Assembly (NCBI RefSeq): GCF_031432975.1
Contig: NZ_CP133838.1
Span: 992,001-1,056,000, forward strand
Source of the DNA: Buttiauxella selenatireducens
GTDB taxonomy: Bacteria; Pseudomonadota; Gammaproteobacteria; Enterobacterales; Enterobacteriaceae
Reading direction: 5' to 3'
DNA: 64,000 nt
Shown: positions 58,369 to 64,000 of the stretch, one piece after another
How the letters are laid out: each line of letters begins with the position of its first letter
Numbering within the stretch: position 1 is the first letter of the stretch
Translations under genes and position numbers: made by a program
Notes under the pieces: generated by a model
Database searches by the model: none
What the model was told of the DNA's origin: nothing
What the model saw: the letters and a program-made list of their open reading frames with translations, nothing else

Positions 58369-59813
58369 CATGGTCTTCCTATTAATTTACTGTGGGATAC
58401 AGCGTTGATGTCATCAATAACCATCTGGAATGAAGGTTTACGGCCTTCGAATTGCGCACGCTCCGCGACGTAGTCACGGTGCAGGGCCAGAATGTCATCC
58501 GGCAGCGGAACCGCTCCAGCATCAAGAATACGAATGGCGCCCGCGTTATCGCGCACCGGTAAAATTTTGCCTGCGTTACAAGAGGCTGGGGCGAAAGGTA
58601 CATCCAGCACGCCAGCTTCAAACGCCAGTACTGTTCCGCGTGCGATATCGCCATTGCCCAGCTCGAAGACCTTCTTCAGCACGGCACGCACTTCGCTCTT
58701 AATCAGGGACACTTCCTGATCGACGGCTGGGCACGCTGGGAATTTCTGGTCGCTGACCATGTTGAGCATCTGGCGTGAGGCTTTCAGACCCTGGGCGTTA
58801 GCCGCAGCCGTTGGGATACCGAAGGCTTCGTGTGGACTCTTGGTGATCACCTTAGTGGCACCGGCCATACCCGCCACTGCTGCACCCCAGGAGATAATGC
58901 CGAAGGCTTTGGATTCATCTTCCGGGAAGCCGCCCATCCACTGGTGGAATACGGTGCTCAGCTCGTAATCATCGAAGCCGTAGTTATAGAAATACTCATG
59001 GGACAGTTCGCGCAGCGACTTAATTGCAGCGATATCCTGGGTCAGGCAGCCCACCTGGCCGTAGCCAACGGTAATGGATTTCACGCCCTGTTCCAGCGCC
59101 AGCAAACCTTCAATGATCGCCACGGAATGCGACATGAAAGGCGGGATCAGCGTGCCGGTCAGCGGGCCGAACGGTTCGCGGTTAATGCGAATGCCATTTT
59201 CTTCATACAGACCCATCAAACGGTCGCAGTACTGCCAGTCACGGATGGATTTTTCCAGCGTGACGCGCTTGGCGTAAGGGATGTTGTAAGAGATGCCGCC
59301 ACCTTCGTAGCTGGTAAATCCACTGGCCATCGAGATTTCAGCCAGCAGGCGCGCATCCGGCGTTCCGTGGCGAATCTGTATGGGTTTTTCCAGCGTTTCG
59401 GTCAAACGACGGCAGGCAGCCACACCGTGGTTGACAACGGGCAGGCCGTTTAACTTGGATGTCCCGGCTTCAATGGATTTCTGAATCCCGACCGCCGCTT
59501 CTTCGTAGCGGTTAAGACGGGTATAGGCATCAATGGTGGAAGGTAGAAGGTCACACTCTTCCTGCAACGTTTTGAGCAGTTCGATGTGCTCATCCATTAA
59601 GGCCACGCCCGCACGCGGCTGGCTCAGGGTTTTACCTTCCTGATCGGCCTTCAGCAGGGCATGAGAAAAGCGTTTATTCTCCGGAATGGTTTGCTGGTAC
59701 TTCACGCCATCTTCAAAGTTCTCAACGTCTTTACCGGTATGCCAGGTCTGGAGGACCTGATGCCGTTCGGTCATGAATTCATCATGGGTTAACTTTTTAT
59801 TACGGAGTTCCAT
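58368..59813 (-). CDS. glmE: Glutamate mutase epsilon subunit GlmE
   Basis: GlmE is the catalytic TIM-barrel subunit of adenosylcobalamin-dependent glutamate mutase, which rearranges L-glutamate to 3-methylaspartate. The 481 residues match the usual 480-485. Conserved blocks include QPRAGVALMDEHIELLK (about 60-76), VNHGVAACRRL, IRHGTPDARLLAEI (Arg for substrate carboxylate) and KSITVGYGQVGCLTQDIAA. It acts with GlmS, which brings the cofactor, and is followed without gap by mal. Confidence 0.96.
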   Translation of the reverse strand: MELRNKKLTHDEFMTERHQVLQTWHTGKDVENFEDGVKYQQTIPENKRFSHALLKADQEGKTLSQPRAGVALMDEHIELLKTLQEECDLLPSTIDAYTRLNRYEEAAVGIQKSIEAGTSKLNGLPVVNHGVAACRRLTETLEKPIQIRHGTPDARLLAEISMASGFTSYEGGGISYNIPYAKRVTLEKSIRDWQYCDRLMGLYEENGIRINREPFGPLTGTLIPPFMSHSVAIIEGLLALEQGVKSITVGYGQVGCLTQDIAAIKSLRELSHEYFYNYGFDDYELSTVFHQWMGGFPEDESKAFGIISWGAAVAGMAGATKVITKSPHEAFGIPTAAANAQGLKASRQMLNMVSDQKFPACPAVDQEVSLIKSEVRAVLKKVFELGNGDIARGTVLAFEAGVLDVPFAPASCNAGKILPVRDNAGAIRILDAGAVPLPDDILALHRDYVAERAQFEGRKPSFQMVIDDINAVSHSKLIGRP

Positions 59814-59828
59814 TCGTTGCAGCCTTAT

Positions 59829-61217
59829 CTATAGGGTTAAACATTGAATGCTGGTGCGAGCGGCAAGCTGCGGATAAAGCCTGGCGACGTTTGCCAGCAG
59901 CGGAAGCAAGCCTTTTGAATCGCGGTAATATTCAAATTGGGTGGGTAACAGAATGCGTCTGCCGTCGTCGTCAAGTTCGCGGTATTTCATCCAGTTGTGG
60001 ATGTCGAACTGGCTGGCGCGGGATAGCCATCCGCCTGAGCCAATCACTCGACGAACGGTGGTCAGGTCGCGTCCCATCTGCAAATCGACGCTTCCCACGC
60101 AGGTACACACCTGTTTTTTGGTGCCTGCATGGCGTTCGCTGGCGTAACCGACACACAGTCCGGCCAGTACGGTGTCGAAATACCGCTCTTCCTCGTTACA
60201 CGGCAGGTAATCCGGTTGAGCCGCCAGATGTTGCAGATAGCGATAAAAAGCTTCCTGGCGTTGTGGTTGATGTGCGAAGACCACATTCACCAGCTCCTGG
60301 GTGCTGTCACCGACCACCATGGCAGAGACGCGCATCCCCAAATCGCCCTCAACGGTGCGTTTGACGAACGGTTCAGGCACGCCGTGCAGCACGGTGTCAG
60401 GAGAAAGGTTATTTGCGCTGGTGGAGTAGACATCGGTCGTCGCGCCGCCCATATCAATCAGCATGAACTCCTTCCACGCGCTGTCGGAATCGCTGATCGC
60501 TTTCGCCAACTCGTAGACGGTCCACGGCGTCGGCATCGGCTCCTCGCCCGTTTCCCCCACGATGACGTCCAGACCTTTTCCTTTGACGATACGGGACAAA
60601 AACAGATCGCAAATCGCCTGCCGGGCGGCATAAGGATTGGGGTGATCGAGATCGGGCAGAATGTTGTCCACCGTGGTCAGATCTTTATGCCCCAGAATCG
60701 ACTGGATATCGTCCTGAATGTCGCGGTTTCCGGCGTAGATAATGGCGCAATCCAGGTTCGATTCCGCCAGCGCATGGGCGTTGGCCAGACCGTAACTTTC
60801 TTCACCGCCGTCGGTTCCACCGGTAAACAGCAGAATGTCAGGAGGTGAGGTTTCCAGCGCCTTGATATCGTGGCGATTGAGCTTGTACGAGTAGTACTGC
60901 GCGATTTTCGCTCCCGCTGAGTGGGCGGTCACTTTCGCTGATTCCAGAGTGATTGACGGCACCAGCCCCATCGCGGCAACGGCAAGACCGCCTTTCGCTG
61001 ATGAGGAGTATTTCAGGGTCACTTCACCGCTGTTCAACAGTGGGCGAGCATCGCTAACATTTAGCACCTTATTCAGGCTGTTAAAGAATCCGTCAGCCAA
61101 ATGGTGCGTGGTGGTTGGGGTCAGGACGTGGTTCACCAACGTTAACGCATCCCCCTCCCGAGCAAAGAGGGCTGCCTTGGTCCACGTCGAGCCGATGTCG
61201 ACAGAGACGATTTGCAT
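59829..61217 (-). CDS. glmL: Glutamate mutase activator GlmL (MutL)
   Basis: GlmL is an ASKHA-fold ATPase thought to reactivate glutamate mutase by swapping damaged cobalamin. The 462 residues show the phosphate-1 motif SVDIGSTWTKAALF (4-17) and the phosphate-2 motif LIDMGGATTDVYS (about 252-264). It lies between glmS and glmE, the order known from Clostridium (mutS-mutL-mutE). The start overlaps the glmS stop by ATGA. It is not the mismatch repair protein of the same old name. Confidence 0.93.
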   Translation of the reverse strand: MQIVSVDIGSTWTKAALFAREGDALTLVNHVLTPTTTHHLADGFFNSLNKVLNVSDARPLLNSGEVTLKYSSSAKGGLAVAAMGLVPSITLESAKVTAHSAGAKIAQYYSYKLNRHDIKALETSPPDILLFTGGTDGGEESYGLANAHALAESNLDCAIIYAGNRDIQDDIQSILGHKDLTTVDNILPDLDHPNPYAARQAICDLFLSRIVKGKGLDVIVGETGEEPMPTPWTVYELAKAISDSDSAWKEFMLIDMGGATTDVYSTSANNLSPDTVLHGVPEPFVKRTVEGDLGMRVSAMVVGDSTQELVNVVFAHQPQRQEAFYRYLQHLAAQPDYLPCNEEERYFDTVLAGLCVGYASERHAGTKKQVCTCVGSVDLQMGRDLTTVRRVIGSGGWLSRASQFDIHNWMKYRELDDDGRRILLPTQFEYYRDSKGLLPLLANVARLYPQLAARTSIQCLTL

Positions 61218-61648
61218 CAGATGGCCTCTTCAAGACAACGTTCGTCAATGTCATTCGCAATCAGGCTACAAACATCTTCGAGATCGCGGCTTGGGGCGAA
61301 GACGCGGTTGAAGCCCATCTCTTTGAACTTGGCTTCAATGTCTGCAAAGTCATGTTTGCCGACGACCAGGTTGCCGCCCACATAGAGCAGAATGTCGCCA
61401 ATCCCGCGTTCAATACAACGCTCGCGCAGACCCAGGCAGTCGATGTCACCGTGACCATAAATGGATGACACCACAATGGCATCGGCACCCGTTTCGATAG
61501 CGGCATCGATGTATTCGTCCTGGCTTACCATTACCCCCAGATTGATTACGCGAAAATCATGGGCAGTAAAAACGCGATCCAAAACTTTATTGCCTACCGC
61601 ATGGCAGTCAGCACCAATGACGCCAATAACAAGTGTTGATTTTTTCAT
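61217..61648 (-). CDS. glmS: Glutamate mutase sigma subunit GlmS
   Basis: GlmS is the cobalamin-carrying subunit of glutamate mutase. The 143 residues form a Rossmann-like B12 domain with the base-off/His-on motif D14-x-H16-x2-G19 in GADCHAVGNKVL, followed by the SSIYGHG and LYVGGNLVVGK segments that hold the nucleotide tail. It is the first gene of the operon, with AGAGGA before the ATG. The name collides with glucosamine-6-phosphate synthase GlmS, which is unrelated. Confidence 0.95.
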   Translation of the reverse strand: MKKSTLVIGVIGADCHAVGNKVLDRVFTAHDFRVINLGVMVSQDEYIDAAIETGADAIVVSSIYGHGDIDCLGLRERCIERGIGDILLYVGGNLVVGKHDFADIEAKFKEMGFNRVFAPSRDLEDVCSLIANDIDERCLEEAI

Positions 61649-62332
61649 TAATAATCCTCTGTAGGGCTGATAATCAGAAAGTAAGAACTATTGCTATTAT
61701 TTATTGCGCAGGTTGATTGCGCCTTTTAACTGGGCTGGAGTTTCTTTTCCAGGCGGGATTGATGCAATTGATCTATTTTCAGAATATCTTTCGTAAAATG
61801 ATTGTTTTGTGGTCACTGTTTTAAATTTCTTTTAAAATCAGTGTGTTGAAATTGTTTTTTATAGTGTTTTTAATATTTGGATTATAATTGAGAGTGGGTT
61901 TGTTTTCATGTTTGTGATCTGAATCCTATTTTTTATTTAATTCAAATATTGTTATCGTTAATAACGAATTAAGAAGGTTATTTAAGTGAAAGTGTGAATT
62001 CCTTAACGGATTTTTAAGTATTAAGGGTGTACCTGAATGTACGGTAAATTAGGTGGTAGATTAAATTAACTTATTCAGTTAATAGAATGTTAATATTAAT
62101 GAGGTGTTTTATTACAATGAATACAAAATACATCAAATTAATAACTAATATTAATGCCCATCACTATTTTTCATTTTCTGATATTTATGTATAACCTCTT
62201 TCTGTAAAGTCAATAAATAATGAGAAGCACATCAAGTATTTTTAACGGTGACTCCTGAATAATGTGTTGGAATTTAAGCGCCAAATTATGATGTTGGAGT
62301 TTTTTTTTAAACTTATCATTTAGGAAGATTCT
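61649..62332. promoter_or_regulatory. 684-bp AT-rich divergent region between glmS and cobA
   Basis: No gene is visible. The region is markedly richer in A and T than its neighbours and must contain the promoters of the glm operon (minus strand) and of cobA (plus strand). I looked for a cobalamin riboswitch core before cobA and for a sigma-54 pair and found neither. TTGATGCAATTGAT near 61765 is a direct repeat that could bind a regulator. Confidence 0.55.
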
Positions 62333-63106
62333 ATGAATGAAGGGAAAGTCTGGCTTGTTGGTGCTGGCCCCGGTGATGTTTCTTTAATTACCGTAAAAGG
62401 GTTATATGCGATTCGTCACGCAGAAGTGATTGTTTACGACCGTTTGGTTAACCCTGAACTATTAAGACAGGCTCCCGAAGACTGTCTCATGATTAACGTT
62501 GGGAAGAACCCTAATCACCACCCGATTCCCCAGGACGAAATTAATGCCATCCTGGTGGAATATGCCCGGCAGAACAAACAGGTTGTCCGTCTAAAAGGCG
62601 GTGACCCTTATGTTTTTGGTCGTGGTGCTGAAGAAGTGGAACAATTGGCAAAAGAGGGGCTGGCATTCGAGGTTGTACCGGGTATCAGTTCCGCTATTGG
62701 TGGCCTGGTTTACGCGGGGATCCCGGTGACGCACCGCGATTACGCCTCCAGCTTCCATGTTATTACCGGACACATGTGTCAGGGTAATGACCCGCAAAAC
62801 TGGCATGCTTTTGCGCAGCTCGACGGGACGCTGGTTATCCTGATGGGCATGACCCGGCTGGTAGAAATATGCCAGCAATTAATGGCCGGCGGAAAGTCTG
62901 CGGATACGCCAGCCGCCGTGGTGATGTATGCCAGCCAGACGCGCCAGCAGGTTGCGCGAGGAACGCTTGCCACGATTCACCTCGAAGTCGAGCGCCAACA
63001 ACTTCATGCCCCCGCACTGATCGTTATTGGTGACGTTGTGAATCTGCATGATGTACTGGCATTTTCGGCTACCCAGCTAGAAATTGACCAGGAATTTGTC
63101 TGCTAA
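62333..63106 (+). CDS. cobA: Uroporphyrinogen-III C-methyltransferase CobA
   Basis: CobA (SUMT) methylates uroporphyrinogen III at C2 and C7 to precorrin-2, the branch point to cobalamin and siroheme. The 257 residues hold VGAGPGDVSLITVKGL (9-24), LVNPELL, RLKGGDPYVFGRGAEEVE (about 84-101) and VPGISSAIGGLVYAGIPVTHRDYASS. There is no CysG-type oxidase/chelatase domain, so this is a stand-alone SUMT serving B12 synthesis. cobD starts 27 bases downstream. The CobA name is also used for corrinoid adenosyltransferase in Salmonella, which is a different protein. Confidence 0.95.
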   Translation: MNEGKVWLVGAGPGDVSLITVKGLYAIRHAEVIVYDRLVNPELLRQAPEDCLMINVGKNPNHHPIPQDEINAILVEYARQNKQVVRLKGGDPYVFGRGAEEVEQLAKEGLAFEVVPGISSAIGGLVYAGIPVTHRDYASSFHVITGHMCQGNDPQNWHAFAQLDGTLVILMGMTRLVEICQQLMAGGKSADTPAAVVMYASQTRQQVARGTLATIHLEVERQQLHAPALIVIGDVVNLHDVLAFSATQLEIDQEFVC

Positions 63107-63133
63107 TGCGCGGGTTTTCTGTGAGGCAGACCC

Positions 63134-64000
63134 ATGAGTGAACATGGCGGGAACAGTGTCGAAGTCGCACAACAACTCAGTATTGCCCCAGAATCCCTGC
63201 TGGATTTCAGCGCAAATATCAATCCTCTGGGTTTATCAGAGCGCGTCAAATCGCTGATTACCTCTCATCTGGATGTTATTGAGCGCTATCCGGATATTGA
63301 ATATCGCCATCTTCATCAGGCGCTGGCAATGGCTAATCAGTGTGATGTTGAGCAGGTGATTGCTGGAAACGGCGCCACGGAGCTGATTTATGGCCTGGTG
63401 CGGGCGTTATCGCCACGTCGCGCAATGCTTCTGGTGCCCGGTTTTGCTGAATATCGCCGGGCACTGGTGCAGCATGGCTGCGAGGTGATTGAATATCGGT
63501 TAAATGAGGAGCAGGGCTTCCAGCCGGACAGACAACTCCTCGAAGCCGTTCGTCAACGAAGGCCCGACTGTCTATTTATTGCCACGCCGAATAACCCAAC
63601 AGGATTGATGCCTGAACCTCAGCTGTTAATCGAACTGGCGGAATTGTGTGAAACGCTCCAGATAGCGCTGATAGTGGATGAAGCTTTTATTGATTTTCTT
63701 CCCCATGGATCAAGCCTGGCCTTACGTTTGACGCACTCGCGTTATCTCTATCTGCTGCGTTCGCTGACCAAATTTTTTGCCATCCCAGGTCTTCGTCTGG
63801 GCTATTTGCTCAGTGGTAACAGGGCGAGAATCCGTCAGCTGAAAAATAACCGCGAGCCCTGGTCGGTCAATGCACTCTCGTCACTCGTCGGCCAGTACCT
63901 GCTCAATGATGACGATTACATTAATGTCAGCCATAAGTATATTGCCCGGCAGCGGGATTATTTATGGCAGGCCCTGAGCCAGTTTGCGTCGTTGCTGGTC
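63134..64000 (+). CDS. cobD: L-threonine-O-3-phosphate decarboxylase CobD, 5' part
   Basis: The gene runs off the window; 289 codons are visible from ATG 63134. CobD makes (R)-1-amino-2-propanol phosphate, the linker of the cobalamin nucleotide loop, with PLP. The start MSEHGGNSVEVAQQL and LLDFSANINPLGLS are typical. The PLP-phosphate and Asn regions are GNGATELIYGL and ATPNNPTGLMPE, the Asp is in IVDEAFIDF, and the PLP Lys is in LRSLTKFFAIPGLRLGY. It follows cobA, which suggests a cobalamin synthesis operon continuing beyond the window. Confidence 0.93.
   Translation, partial: MSEHGGNSVEVAQQLSIAPESLLDFSANINPLGLSERVKSLITSHLDVIERYPDIEYRHLHQALAMANQCDVEQVIAGNGATELIYGLVRALSPRRAMLLVPGFAEYRRALVQHGCEVIEYRLNEEQGFQPDRQLLEAVRQRRPDCLFIATPNNPTGLMPEPQLLIELAELCETLQIALIVDEAFIDFLPHGSSLALRLTHSRYLYLLRSLTKFFAIPGLRLGYLLSGNRARIRQLKNNREPWSVNALSSLVGQYLLNDDDYINVSHKYIARQRDYLWQALSQFASLLV

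Noticed and set aside
60129-60848. 239-codon plus-strand ORF opposite glmL
   Set aside because: Antisense shadow of a confidently assigned gene.
62100-62332. Cobalamin riboswitch before cobA
   Set aside because: No B12-box core such as GCCACTG was seen by eye; left as an open check rather than a feature.

Overview
The window is chromosomal DNA of a member of the Enterobacteriaceae. Roughly the first 41 kb follows the Escherichia coli gene order ispF-truD-surE-pcm-nlpD-rpoS ... mutS ... mltB ... pncC-recA-recX-alaS-csrA-serV/arg tRNAs-yqaB-yqaA-gshA-micA-luxS-emrBAR-ygaHZ-proXWV-nrdFEIH-ygaM-ygaC-alaE-ygaP, with proteins very close to the E. coli ones. ERIC/IRU repeats also point to this family. 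The genus cannot be fixed from the sequence alone; a non-Escherichia genus such as Buttiauxella, Kluyvera or Citrobacter is my guess.

Layout. 1-9.2 kb: isoprenoid, tRNA and stress genes up to rpoS, then mutS directly convergent with rpoS, then mltB. 9.2-11.9 kb: a Zur-box-controlled zinc-type ABC transporter at the place where E. coli has the sorbitol (srl) genes, headed by an apparently unannotated 37-residue hydrophobic ORF. 12-22 kb: pncC, SOS-controlled recA, recX enclosed by two ERIC elements, alaS, csrA, one tRNA-Ser and four identical tRNA-Arg genes, yqaB, a frameshifted yqaA, gshA, the sRNA micA and luxS. 22-41 kb: EmrAB efflux and its repressor, YgaZH, an intact ygaY, the ProU betaine transporter, the NrdHIEF ribonucleotide reductase, small stress and membrane genes and alaE. 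stpA is missing from its usual site next to alaE; two small genes (a YghW homologue and a DUF2158 protein) stand there.

41-48 kb is an accessory catabolic operon under a divergent GntR/FCD regulator: an NRAMP-related transporter, PxpA, a DUF1445 protein, a fused PxpB-PxpC protein and a biotin carboxylase-biotin carrier protein. It combines the Bacillus ycsFGI-kipIA set with the missing parts of a urea-carboxylase-like enzyme. A bacterial RIO kinase gene follows.

49.6-64 kb is a coherent metabolic island for glutamine/glutamate breakdown by the methylaspartate route: LysR regulator, corrinoid adenosyltransferase, class I fumarase/mesaconase, exported glutaminase, dicarboxylate/glutamate symporter, DUF4387 and DUF1446 proteins, methylaspartate ammonia-lyase, and glutamate mutase E, L and S. 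Past an AT-rich gap, cobA and cobD (cobalamin synthesis) read outward. The B12-dependent mutase therefore sits between genes that adenosylate B12 and genes that make it. The last step, citramalate cleavage, has no recognisable enzyme here, and the DUF1446/DUF4387 pair is the obvious unexplained candidate.

No insertion sequence, prophage or CRISPR array was seen. Repeats present are three ERIC/IRU elements, three clusters of a GAGAGGG-type palindromic repeat and a 136-bp tRNA-Arg tandem duplication.
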